Assembly: GCA_964523735.1 (NCBI GenBank)
Contig: CAZFYZ010000008.1
Span: forward strand, 1 to 56,598
Direction: 5' to 3'
Length of the DNA: 56,598 nt
DNA from: CAZFYZ01 sp964523735
Lineage (GTDB): Bacteria; Armatimonadota; UBA5829
Positions 42,042 through 49,896 of this stretch are shown here, piece after piece. The translations under genes were made by a program, and so were the position numbers. The notes beneath the pieces were generated by a model. It ran no database searches. It worked only from the letters and a program-made list of their open reading frames with translations, and was not told the DNA's origin. Each line of letters begins with the position of its first letter. Position 1 is the stretch's first letter.

Positions 42042-42803
42042 ATGAAGCTTTGGGATAGGGGCTCGGGGCGAAGAATAGTGCTGTTCCTCTATGGTCTGGT
42101 CGTGTTTCTGCTGGCATCGATCTTCTGGCCAGTGTCCACCCCACCAGAGGTTGCGCGAAAGAGCAACTGCCAGGCGAACCTCAAGGAGTGTGCCGTCGCT
42201 CTGCAGGCTTACTGCAGTGACTATGATGGCCATCTTCCGTCGTCCGCGATTGTCAGACATGCCGGGCATTGGAGTGAAAGCGACTTCAGGGAATTTGCAA
42301 CCATTAGTGGCGCACGGCCTGCAAAGGGTAGGCCGATCACGTGGTCACAAGTGCTCTACAACAGCATGAGGAACAAGGACATTGTCTTCTGTCCGTCAGA
42401 CGTGTCCGACACGAATGATCCTCAGGGTCGTCTATCCTATTACTGGAGAGCTGCACTCGACAAGGCGTGGTACGGCTTGGAGTGCAAGCATCCTCGTCGA
42501 AAGACGAGCGATTTTTCCTATCCCGCGAGCCAGATCGTCTTCTACGAGCGGGCAGCGTATCACGAGCGAGAACCCCGGGGTCTTGTGGATCATCGAAAGA
42601 TCAATGTTGTGCTCCTGGATGCGCACGTCAGGAATGTTAGCCTCGTGAATTGCGGCACGCGCTTCGTCACCGACCCCGCAGCCTCCGGCGAGCCGAGGTA
42701 CTTCAACTACGATAACAAAGCGCCGGAGGGCAAGGCGGAACTGCCGGCAGGGGTTCGGGCGACGTACGTAGACCCGAACCGCTATTCGGACAAGCTGCCG
42801 TAG
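42042..42803 (+). CDS. Pseudopilin-like protein, tandem paralogue B
   Basis: 253 residues, clearly a duplicate of the preceding gene: CQANLKECAVALQAYCSDYDG, LSYYWRAALDKAWYGLEC, and the same C-terminal GEPRYFNYDN and ATYVDPNRYSDKLP. The last 140 bp of the two genes are close to identical at the DNA level. The N-terminus differs (MKLWDRGSGRRIVLFLYG) and lacks the Gly-Gly/hydroxyl junction of the other two, so prepilin peptidase processing is doubtful here. Confidence 0.68.
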   Translation: MKLWDRGSGRRIVLFLYGLVVFLLASIFWPVSTPPEVARKSNCQANLKECAVALQAYCSDYDGHLPSSAIVRHAGHWSESDFREFATISGARPAKGRPITWSQVLYNSMRNKDIVFCPSDVSDTNDPQGRLSYYWRAALDKAWYGLECKHPRRKTSDFSYPASQIVFYERAAYHEREPRGLVDHRKINVVLLDAHVRNVSLVNCGTRFVTDPAASGEPRYFNYDNKAPEGKAELPAGVRATYVDPNRYSDKLP

Positions 42804-42826
42804 CTTGCCTGAGTCAGTACAAGAAC

Positions 42827-42858
42827 AAGGCCTCCTGGAAGCAGTTCCGGGAGGCCTT
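42827..42858 (+). terminator. hairpin after pseudopilin paralogue B
   Basis: AAGGCCTCC (42827-42835) pairs with GGAGGCCTT (42850-42858), extended by GGAA/TTCC around a GCAG loop. Strong stem, no T-run. Confidence 0.55.
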
Positions 42859-42933
42859 GAGCTTGAGGGTATAGAGAGATTCGGGCGACAGATGAGTCCT
42901 GCGCATACGGGGCAGAGACGTCTCCCACGGCAA

Positions 42934-43137
42934 CTAAGCTCTATTGGTGCAGTCGTGAAGTTCCTGCAAAGCAAGCGGACATATCTGCCCGCAGATTTCA
43001 CAGACGAAGTGGGTGGCGGTGCGGCCATCGGCGTCCTTAGCGAGGCGCGCAAGCCCGGGTGAAATGCGCTTGAGCGACTCGAAGTCGGATTCACCGATGT
43101 AGTAGCAGGTATCATCGCAGATCGGGAGCGCTTTCAA
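42934..43137 (-). CDS. Small cysteine-rich protein coupled to cysK
   Basis: 67 residues from TTG 43137, which overlaps the cysK stop (TTGA) and has GAGGGG 6 nt upstream inside cysK. Six cysteines, including CDDTC near the N-terminus and CEICGQIC (about 46-53), look like a zinc ribbon or knuckle. Coupling to a cysteine synthase gene hints at a role in sulfur or metal handling, but this is inference; no family recognised. Confidence 0.6.
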   Translation of the reverse strand: MKALPICDDTCYYIGESDFESLKRISPGLARLAKDADGRTATHFVCEICGQICPLALQELHDCTNRA

Positions 43138-44090
43138 GCTATCCCCTCGAAAAGGGCGGTGGTCATGTAGCGCTCGCCGGCGTCCGGAAGTATGACGACG
43201 ATGGTCTTGCCCTCGAATTCATCGTCCCGCGCGATCCGGTCAGCCACCGCCATAGCTGCCCCACAGGAGATTCCTGAGAGTATGCCTTCTTCCCTCGCCA
43301 ATCTGCGGGCGTACTCGATGGATTCCTCGCTGGTGACCGTCTCGACCCGATCAACGAGAGACAGGTCTAGCACCTCCGGCACAAATCCCGCTCCGATGCC
43401 CTGAATCTTGTGGGGGTTGGGCTTGATCTCCTGGTCATTGATGGTCTGGGTGATCACGGGCGATTCGGCAGGCTCAACTGCGATCGAAATGATCGGCTTG
43501 GACTGCCGGCACTTGATGTAGCGGGAGACCCCCGTAATAGTTCCGCCAGTTCCCACGCCCGAGATCAGCACATCGACCTCGCCCTCCGTGTCCTCCCATA
43601 TCTCTGGTCCTGTCGTCTCTTCGTGAATGGCGGGGTTGGCGGGGTTCTCGAACTGCATCGGCATGAAGAACCGCTCCGGGTCAGACTCAGCCAACTCTCG
43701 AGCCTTTTCGATCGCTCCCTTCATTCCCTTGGGGCCCTCGGTAAGCACTAGCTTCGCACCCAGCATCGCCAGTACCTTGCGTCGCTCGATGCTCATTGTC
43801 TCAGGCATTGTGAGGGTGACCGGGTAGCCCTTGGCCGCGCCGACGAACGCCAGCGCGATACCGGTGTTGCCGGAAGTCGGCTCGATGATCTCCTTGCCGT
43901 GGTGCAGCTTGCCATTGAGCTCAGCATCCCACACCATAGACGCGCCTATCCTGCACTTGACTGAGTAGGCGGGGTTGCGCCCCTCGATCTTGGCCAGGAC
44001 CATCGCCTTAGCGCCCTGAGTTATCTTATTGATCCGCACAAGCGGCGTGCGACCGATGCTGAAAGCGTTATCCTCGAACCAGCTTGCCAT
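43134..44090 (-). CDS. cysK: Cysteine synthase
   Basis: 318 residues from ATG 44090 (GGGAGG 4 nt upstream); the 26-codon upstream extension is discarded. A PLP enzyme that makes cysteine from O-acetylserine and sulfide. PLP lysine in NPAYSVKCRIG (about 39-49), PTSGNTGIALAFVGAAKGYP, the PLP phosphate loop SGVGTGGTITGVSRYI (about 179-194) and GISCGAAMA near the C-terminus are all present. The family more often has NPxxSVKDR; here Cys replaces Asp after the lysine. Confidence 0.93.
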   Translation of the reverse strand: MASWFEDNAFSIGRTPLVRINKITQGAKAMVLAKIEGRNPAYSVKCRIGASMVWDAELNGKLHHGKEIIEPTSGNTGIALAFVGAAKGYPVTLTMPETMSIERRKVLAMLGAKLVLTEGPKGMKGAIEKARELAESDPERFFMPMQFENPANPAIHEETTGPEIWEDTEGEVDVLISGVGTGGTITGVSRYIKCRQSKPIISIAVEPAESPVITQTINDQEIKPNPHKIQGIGAGFVPEVLDLSLVDRVETVTSEESIEYARRLAREEGILSGISCGAAMAVADRIARDDEFEGKTIVVILPDAGERYMTTALFEGIA

Positions 44091-44302
44091 ATGACCTCCC
44101 AGCCCAACCACGGATGAGTTATGTTGGATTCTTACCCCGTGGCCCCGACAGCGGAAACCCAGGAGCAAAGATGGTGTATCTAGATAGTTAGTGATCCACC
44201 TCGTCTTCCCTTCGTCCGCTGAGTGCCGGCACTAGACGAGACTGCCACAATCTGCTACCATACTGAGTGTCAGGACACTGAAATGGGAGGCATACGCGCC
44301 AG

Positions 44303-45031
44303 ATGGCAAACAGGCCGCTTGCGGGACAGATATCCGTTTGGATACAAGAGAGAGTGCGGGAGGCGAATGCCAAGGGATTGGTGTTTGGAATGAGTGGAGG
44401 GATCGATTCATCGGTGGTCGCCGCTCTCGCTAAGATGGCGTGTGGGGACAACGTCCTGGGTATGATAATGCCTTGCCACTCAAGCCCACACTCGGCCGCC
44501 GACGCGCTGACCGTTGCGAAGAAGCTGGGGATGAAGACTCATGTTGCCGATCTTACCGCCGCCTATGACGCGCTTGTGCTGAAGATACCGCATTCGGAGG
44601 GGATAGAGCTCACGAACGTGCGTCCGCGGTTGCGAATGGCCGCGCTATACTGTGCCGCGCAGTCGATGAACTATCTGGTCATAGGAACCAGCAATCGAAC
44701 GGAGACCATGATCGGCTACTTCACCAAGTGGGGAGATAGTGCCTGCGACATTCAGCCTCTGGCGGGGCTCTACAAGTATCAGGTCTACGAGCTTGCGCGC
44801 GAACTGGACATACCCGAGGAAGTGATCGCCAAGCCTCCGACCGCGGACCTCTGGGAAGGCCAAACCGACGAGAATGAGATCGGAATGACCTATGCGGAGT
44901 TGGACAAGATTCTCAAGGCAATCGACACAGGGGAACTTGCTGGTGCGGACCCAGAATCAGTCGCCAAGGTCCGTCGTATGATAGCGGCCTCCGAGCACAA
45001 GCGCTGCCCGATCCCGGCGTTTGGGCCCTAG
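44303..45031 (+). CDS. nadE: NH3-dependent NAD+ synthetase
   Basis: 242 residues. It amidates deamido-NAD using ammonia. The PP-loop SGGIDSSVVAALAKMA (about 31-46), LVIGTSNRTETMIGYFTKWGD (as LVIGTSNRTE / TMIGYFTKWGD) and KPPTADLWEGQTDENEIG are all family motifs. There is no glutaminase domain, so it needs free ammonia or a partner. The gene ends 4 nt inside the convergent J-like gene. The 212-bp divergent region with cysK has no promoter I would commit to. Confidence 0.95.
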   Translation: MANRPLAGQISVWIQERVREANAKGLVFGMSGGIDSSVVAALAKMACGDNVLGMIMPCHSSPHSAADALTVAKKLGMKTHVADLTAAYDALVLKIPHSEGIELTNVRPRLRMAALYCAAQSMNYLVIGTSNRTETMIGYFTKWGDSACDIQPLAGLYKYQVYELARELDIPEEVIAKPPTADLWEGQTDENEIGMTYAELDKILKAIDTGELAGADPESVAKVRRMIAASEHKRCPIPAFGP

Positions 45032-45468
45032 AGCTCGAGGTTTCCAAACCGGCCCTCGGTGGGGTTCAGCGCCTCACGGATGCGCTCGTAGGCTTCGTTG
45101 ATGGAGTTGAGCAGGTGTCCTGCGCGCCTTTCCTCGTCAGAGCCCGCTGGGTAACGCTTGGGATCGGCCCTGGTAGCTAGTTTGCGCCAGGCGTCTTCCA
45201 CTGCAGCCAACTCAGCACCCACGGGAACGCCTAGGAGCTTGTAGTCCGCCGCCAGTCGCTGCACATCCGGGCTTGTGCGTGGACGGAGTAGGGCGCCGTC
45301 CAGCGCTTCGCGAGTGCCCTCCTGCAGTGCCCGAACCTCCTCCAGCGCCTTCCTGCGGGCGGAGGTCTCCCGAAGCTCCTTTTCGGCTTCCGTGGCGTGG
45401 TCGATCGCCTGCTCAGCCGAGGCCAGGTAGCTCCTTATGACTATGCCTAACTTCCGAAGTAGACCCAC
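45028..45468 (-). CDS. Degenerate J-domain protein of the pspA operon
   Basis: 146 residues from GTG 45468 (GAGGAAC upstream). The N-terminal half is helical and charged; the C-terminal half (about 75-140) resembles a J-domain (YKLLGVPVGAELAAVEDAWRK ... INEAYERIREAL, the first part as YKLLGVPVGAE / LAAVEDAWRK), but HPD is replaced by ADP, so it may not stimulate an Hsp70. It is the last gene in an operon with pspA and a coiled-coil membrane protein. Confidence 0.72.
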   Translation of the reverse strand: MGLLRKLGIVIRSYLASAEQAIDHATEAEKELRETSARRKALEEVRALQEGTREALDGALLRPRTSPDVQRLAADYKLLGVPVGAELAAVEDAWRKLATRADPKRYPAGSDEERRAGHLLNSINEAYERIREALNPTEGRFGNLEL

Positions 45469-45474
45469 TGTTCC

Positions 45475-46290
45475 TCACGCGTTCGTTCCGCCCACGGACA
45501 ATGCCTCTTCGATGCTCTTCTCCACCACGTCCGCTGCCGTCACAACGTGGCCCAATTCCGTCTTGAGTTCCTGGTTAGCGGCGACCCAGTCTGCTATGTC
45601 GCTGGATTTGATTCTCACCAGGCGAGCTCTTAGTGCCTCGAATGCAACCTGAATGCTGTCGAGCTGCTCAAGGACTCGTTGGGAAGCCTTATGAATGGCC
45701 TGGTAGTCCTCGATCTCCTGGCGCTTGGAACTGAGCGATGCCTCTATTTCCGAGCGCCGCGCCTCATCGCTCTCCGACTCCAGCTTGGACTCAAGACTAG
45801 CGATGCGGTTCTCGATGGCGGAGGGTTCGGTCCTGTTGAGATATCGCAGCAGTTCTCGACGCTTCTGCGCCATAGCGAGACCGCGTTCGATGAGGGCGGC
45901 AGTCTGCTCAACTGTGTCCGCCAGTCCCACTGCGACCTCATCGACCGGCGAGTTGGCGACATCTTCCTCGATCTCGCTCTGGAGCTTGATGATCGCCTTC
46001 AGCCGAATTCGGCTGTCGACATCCAGTTCTTCCACTCTGAACGTTCGGGCAAGAAGATCTGCCTCACGCTGCCGGCCGCTGGCCTCCTGTATGGCAGTGC
46101 GGACAAACTCGTCATCCTGCAGCTTAACAACAGCATAGGCTAAGGCGAGCACAAGCGCTATCACGAACGGAATTCCGCTTGATGTGGCGAGAGACCAGAT
46201 ACCGCCCGCGACGATGACCGCGAGCGACAGAGGCTGCCTCAATGCCCGTCTAACGACAGCAAATAGTTTGCGCCTGATCGATCCGCGCAT
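45475..46290 (-). CDS. Membrane-anchored coiled-coil protein of the pspA operon
   Basis: 271 residues. A basic N-terminus and two close hydrophobic segments (about 19-35 and 38-56) are followed by a long charged helical region (about 60-260) with heptad-like patterns, such as IASLESKLESESDEARRSEIE (as IASLESKLESE / SDEARRSEIE). The start directly abuts the pspA stop. It would expose a long coiled coil to the cytoplasm, which could recruit PspA to the membrane. Family not recognised. Confidence 0.75.
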   Translation of the reverse strand: MRGSIRRKLFAVVRRALRQPLSLAVIVAGGIWSLATSSGIPFVIALVLALAYAVVKLQDDEFVRTAIQEASGRQREADLLARTFRVEELDVDSRIRLKAIIKLQSEIEEDVANSPVDEVAVGLADTVEQTAALIERGLAMAQKRRELLRYLNRTEPSAIENRIASLESKLESESDEARRSEIEASLSSKRQEIEDYQAIHKASQRVLEQLDSIQVAFEALRARLVRIKSSDIADWVAANQELKTELGHVVTAADVVEKSIEEALSVGGTNA

Positions 46291-47148
46291 CTACTCCTGC
46301 TTAGGCTCTTCCTCAGCCGGCGCCGGGGCTTCCTCCGTAGAGGCGGGTGGTGCGGCCTCCGTTGTGGCGGGAGCCTCGGCAGCCGGAGCTGTTCCCAGCT
46401 TGGACTCAAGCTCAGCCAGTTCGCGCTCGACATCGCTCATAGCGGCAGGCTGACCGACCTGAACCGTCTCCTGCACCGCAGGAGCGCCCGTGCCCATGCG
46501 AGCCTCGAGTTCCTGGAGGGCCTTTTCGGCCTCAACGTCTACAGTGTCGTCCCGAAGGTCGGCGATCTTGGCCTGGATGCTTGCCTGCGCAAGTTCGGCG
46601 CGCGCGGAGGCTTCAGACTGAGCCGTTCTGATCTTCTCGCTTGCTCGCTCCCAGGCTGATGACTCGTCCTCGAACGTGAGGCCGTTCAGGGCCTTGTCGA
46701 TCTCGATCTGTATCTGTGCCTGTTTCCACTGCGCTCGCTTGGCCAGTGCCTCGGCCGTGCGCTGGCGGACTTGCTCCTCTTGCCTGCGAATGGCAACCTT
46801 GATCGCCTCGGACGCCTGCACCGCTTGGTCGTAGCTAACGCGCGTCTGGTTCATGGTCTCCGCGAAGGTCAGCTTCTCGCGTATAACGCGCACGGCGAGT
46901 TCACGGTCACCCTTCTTCACAGCCATCTCTGCCTGTGCCTCGAGGGTGGCAACGCGCTTCTCCTGCTCATCGAGCATCGCCTTGAGGTTGTTCTTCTGAG
47001 TGATCGCGGTTACAGCGCGCTGCCGATTTGCGGCCGCGTTCTCACGCAGTTCCCGCTGAGCCTGCTGCAGCAGGATCTCAGGGTTCTCCAACTCGTCAAG
47101 CTTCCCGAGAATAAGCGCCTTCAGATAGCGCCAGATTCTACCAAACAT
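46291..47148 (-). CDS. pspA: Phage shock protein A (PspA/IM30) family
   Basis: 285 residues from ATG 47148 (AAGGAGGCGGAG upstream). An amphipathic start, MFGRIWRYLKALILGKLDELE, split as MFGRIWRYLKALI / LGKLDELE, then a long helical hairpin (about 25-220), is the PspA pattern, an ESCRT-III relative that supports membranes under stress. The C-terminus (about 250-285) is an Ala/Pro/Glu-rich tail, unusual for the family. It heads a three-gene operon with the coiled-coil and J-like genes. Confidence 0.9.
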   Translation of the reverse strand: MFGRIWRYLKALILGKLDELENPEILLQQAQRELRENAAANRQRAVTAITQKNNLKAMLDEQEKRVATLEAQAEMAVKKGDRELAVRVIREKLTFAETMNQTRVSYDQAVQASEAIKVAIRRQEEQVRQRTAEALAKRAQWKQAQIQIEIDKALNGLTFEDESSAWERASEKIRTAQSEASARAELAQASIQAKIADLRDDTVDVEAEKALQELEARMGTGAPAVQETVQVGQPAAMSDVERELAELESKLGTAPAAEAPATTEAAPPASTEEAPAPAEEEPKQE

Positions 47149-47303
47149 ACTCCGCCTCCTTGTCGCGCTCTGCGCAGGCCTTCAGGGCCGCGCTCGCCCG
47201 ACATATGTAGGTTGGGGCACAAGAGATCATTCCCGTTTGAGTGTTCGGGAAAGCGCCACGATTTCCTGCCTGGCGAGGGTAGAGTTGATGAAAAGGTGCG
47301 GGA

Positions 47304-47492
47304 TCAGCGGGGGCGCATCTTCCCCAGCATATTCTGCATCTCGTCGGCGCAGCGGTGGAGTTCGCGGGCGGCATCAGCGAGACGAAAGTAGTTGTCCCTC
47401 TTCTGCATATCTACGGCGGACTCTTCTATGGCGCCGAGGGCTGACGCTATCCTGTCCCTGATTGACCTGAGTTCTGATTCCGTAAGCCTCAT
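47304..47492 (-). CDS. Small helical protein
   Basis: 62 residues from ATG 47492, 9 nt after the NlpC/P60 gene stop. Sequence is helical and charged (LTESELRSIRDRIASALGAIEE, as LTESELRSIRDRI / ASALGAIEE; then ELHRCADEMQNMLGKMRPR). No motif. Probably the last gene of the rfb-nlpC transcript; function unknown. Confidence 0.6.
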   Translation of the reverse strand: MRLTESELRSIRDRIASALGAIEESAVDMQKRDNYFRLADAARELHRCADEMQNMLGKMRPR

Positions 47493-47501
47493 GCGCTGTC
47501 T

Positions 47502-48380
47502 CTAATCCTCCGGTGCTCCGCCGCCTGGGTCCATTGTTGCGAGGCGCATTCTGCGCGCCCCCCAGTATCTGTGCATCTCATCGGCAAGCAGCCCAAACGA
47601 CACGCCGCCTTTGCCGTGGGAGTGGATGAACCGCTTGCCATCCACAACCATACCTACGTGGTTGACTGAGTCGCAATCGGGGTCCACGCCCTGTCCGAAG
47701 AAGACCAGATCGCCCGTCTGCACATCGTCTTTCTCTACAGGGACGCCCCGTTCATCGCCCGCCTGCAAATATGAGTTCCGGGGTAGCGTGACGCCGTGGA
47801 CCCGGTGTATCAGTTGCATGAATCCTGAGCAGTCTATGCCGAACGGCGTGGTGCCGCCCCAGAGATAGGGGGTGCCTATCAGCCGCATCGCCGTCTCAAC
47901 AAGCTTGCGAGGCTCCGGAAGCCATATTGTCTGGGCGGCATCCTTGTCAACGAGCTTCGCTTGGTGAGTCCTGATGAAACCCGGCCGCCCTTCAGGCATA
48001 CGCAGCTCAACCCATTCAGCGCGCACGGCAGTGATCTCGAGTTCCACGGAGAGAGTCGCGCGCGTGATGATGGTGGCGCCGTCTCTGGGCTGCTCCAGCA
48101 CGTCAACAAACAGCTCGCGGATGACTGCCACTGGCCCGACGGTCGCGTACGGCTCCGAGCCGTCATCAAGCACGCGGACGGCGTGGGATGGAATCCATCC
48201 TCGGTAGCGGTCCCACATCTGTACGAAGAGCCAATCGCCCTGGCCACCCTCGATCGCCACGGTCTGGCCGATAGTGGCTTGCGTGGCGCGCGGAGTGTCG
48301 GCGTCGGGATCCTTTCTCAGCGACACGACGTTCTTCGTGACCACGCCGAGACGGCCATTGGCCGGCTTAGCGGTTGGCAT
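47502..48380 (-). CDS. NlpC/P60 family peptidase with SH3-like domains
   Basis: 292 residues. Two SH3b-like domains (about 10-70 and 80-145; DRYRGWIPSHAVRVL) precede an NlpC/P60 domain (about 155-285) with the catalytic Cys in GIDCSGFMQLIHRVHG, then DLVFFG and the His in SVNHVGMVVDGKRFIHS (as SVNHVGMVVDGK / RFIHS). This layout matches gamma-D-Glu-diaminoacid endopeptidases that recycle or trim peptidoglycan peptides. No signal peptide is visible, suggesting a cytoplasmic role or non-Sec export. It overlaps the rfbB end by 14 nt. Confidence 0.87.
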   Translation of the reverse strand: MPTAKPANGRLGVVTKNVVSLRKDPDADTPRATQATIGQTVAIEGGQGDWLFVQMWDRYRGWIPSHAVRVLDDGSEPYATVGPVAVIRELFVDVLEQPRDGATIITRATLSVELEITAVRAEWVELRMPEGRPGFIRTHQAKLVDKDAAQTIWLPEPRKLVETAMRLIGTPYLWGGTTPFGIDCSGFMQLIHRVHGVTLPRNSYLQAGDERGVPVEKDDVQTGDLVFFGQGVDPDCDSVNHVGMVVDGKRFIHSHGKGGVSFGLLADEMHRYWGARRMRLATMDPGGGAPED

Positions 48381-49371
48381 ACCACTTCTCCGCGAACTTG
48401 CTGTGTGCAGCGCCGTCCTTGATCGGACGCCACCAATCCTCGTGATCCGCGTACCACTGGATCGTCTCGCGCATGCCGGTCTCGAAGTCGTGAACCCGCG
48501 GCCAACCCATCGCCAAGAGCTTGGCGGAGTCGAGCGCGTAACGTCGATCGTGACCGGGGCGGTCCTCGACGTGCTTGATCAGTGACTCGTCCTTGCCCGT
48601 GACTTCGAGGATCAGGTTGATGATCTCGATGTTTGGCCGTTGGTTGTTGCCGCCGATGTTGTAGACTTCGCCCGGCGCGCCCCTGTCCATAGCCGTCTCG
48701 ACTCCAGAACAATGATCCAGCACGTGCAGCCAGTCGCGAATCTGCATTCCGTCGCCGTAGACCGGCAGGGGCTTGTCATCGATGGCGTTGCTGACAAAGA
48801 GCGGCACCAGCTTCTCCGGCTGCTGATAGGGGCCGTAGGTATTCGACCCACGCGTAACGATTACCGGCACGCCATAGGTGCGCCAGTAGGCCCGCGCGAG
48901 CAGTTCCCCGCCAGTCTTTGTGGCGGAGTATGGGCTGTTGGGCGAGACTGGGTCCGACTCTTTGGAGAAGCCTGTCTCAACGTCGCCATAGACCTCGTCT
49001 GTCGATATCTGAATGAACAGCTCGACAGGAGTCTTACGGCAGGCTTCCATGAGCGTGTAGACACCCAGCACGTCGGTCGTTATGAATGCTTCGGGGTCGT
49101 GAATCGAGCGATCCACGTGGCTCTCCGCAGCGAAGTTGATCACCACATCGGCCTCTTCGACCGGCTTCGCCACGTCAGCGGCGTTCCTGATATCGCCCTT
49201 GACGAACGCGAACCGCGGATCATCCCAGACGTCTTCAAGGTTCTCCGTGTGCCCGGCGTAGGTCAGCGCATCAAGCACGGTCACGCGCACATCCTCGCGT
49301 TTGCCGAGGATGTATCGCACAAAGTTGCTTCCTATAAACCCGGCCCCGCCGGTTACGAGTAGATGCTTCAT
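48367..49371 (-). CDS. rfbB: dTDP-glucose 4,6-dehydratase
   Basis: 334 residues from ATG 49371. NAD-dependent extended SDR enzyme that makes dTDP-4-keto-6-deoxyglucose. Motifs: LVTGGAGFIGSNFVRYIL (about 4-21), NFAAESHVDRSIHDPEAF, the active-site QISTDEVYGD and PYSATKTGGELL (YxxxK form read as SATK), and RGSNTYGPYQQPEK. An upstream in-frame extension through 49659 is not coding. It follows rfbC by 14 nt. Confidence 0.93.
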   Translation of the reverse strand: MKHLLVTGGAGFIGSNFVRYILGKREDVRVTVLDALTYAGHTENLEDVWDDPRFAFVKGDIRNAADVAKPVEEADVVINFAAESHVDRSIHDPEAFITTDVLGVYTLMEACRKTPVELFIQISTDEVYGDVETGFSKESDPVSPNSPYSATKTGGELLARAYWRTYGVPVIVTRGSNTYGPYQQPEKLVPLFVSNAIDDKPLPVYGDGMQIRDWLHVLDHCSGVETAMDRGAPGEVYNIGGNNQRPNIEIINLILEVTGKDESLIKHVEDRPGHDRRYALDSAKLLAMGWPRVHDFETGMRETIQWYADHEDWWRPIKDGAAHSKFAEKWYANR

Positions 49372-49385
49372 TGCCTGCTTTCTGT

Positions 49386-49841
49386 CTACGTGATCTTGAT
49401 GTCCCAGTCGTAAGGAATTGTCTCGCTGTCCCAAGACTCCCGATACTCGTCGGGCTGCTTCGGGTTGTATGTCTCCGATGGGAAGTTGATCAGAAGCGAC
49501 GGCTCGAGGCCACAGGTCTTGTAGCCGTGCATCGTGCCCACGGGAATCTTGAGCATGATCGGGTTGTTGTCGCCCATGAAGAACTCGTTGACCTCGCCGT
49601 ACGTGGGCGAGCCCTCGCGGCAGTCGTAGACGACCGTCTTGATCATTCCCTTCATGCACACCCAGATATCGTCCTGGATCTTATGATAGTGCCACGCGCG
49701 GATGATGCCCGGATAGTTCATCGAGACATACGTTTGCGCGAACTTGCCGAACATCTCGTCGTCGGTGCGCAGCATCTCCATAAGATACCCACGCTCGTCC
49801 GCGTGTCGCTTCAGTTGCTTTATCTCTATGCCTTGGATCAT
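49386..49841 (-). CDS. rfbC: dTDP-4-dehydrorhamnose 3,5-epimerase family protein
   Basis: 151 residues from ATG 49841 (AAGGGA 7 nt upstream). A cupin-fold sugar epimerase: DERGYLMEMLR (about 14-24), PGIIRAWHYHKIQDDIWVCMKG (as PGIIRAWHYHK / IQDDIWVCMKG), with the catalytic His region, and IPVGTMHGYKTCG. It is shorter than typical RmlC (about 180) and differs in several motif positions, so a C3-only or other epimerase is possible. Confidence 0.82.
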   Translation of the reverse strand: MIQGIEIKQLKRHADERGYLMEMLRTDDEMFGKFAQTYVSMNYPGIIRAWHYHKIQDDIWVCMKGMIKTVVYDCREGSPTYGEVNEFFMGDNNPIMLKIPVGTMHGYKTCGLEPSLLINFPSETYNPKQPDEYRESWDSETIPYDWDIKIT

Positions 49842-49896
49842 GACGCATCCCTTCTGATCTCTGTTTGCGCTCGCGACATCTGGCAACTACCAGCCA

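Noticed and set aside
48367..49659. 96-codon extension of rfbB into rfbC
   Set aside because: The canonical SDR start MKHLLVTGGAGFIG begins at 49371; the extension is a shadow of rfbC.
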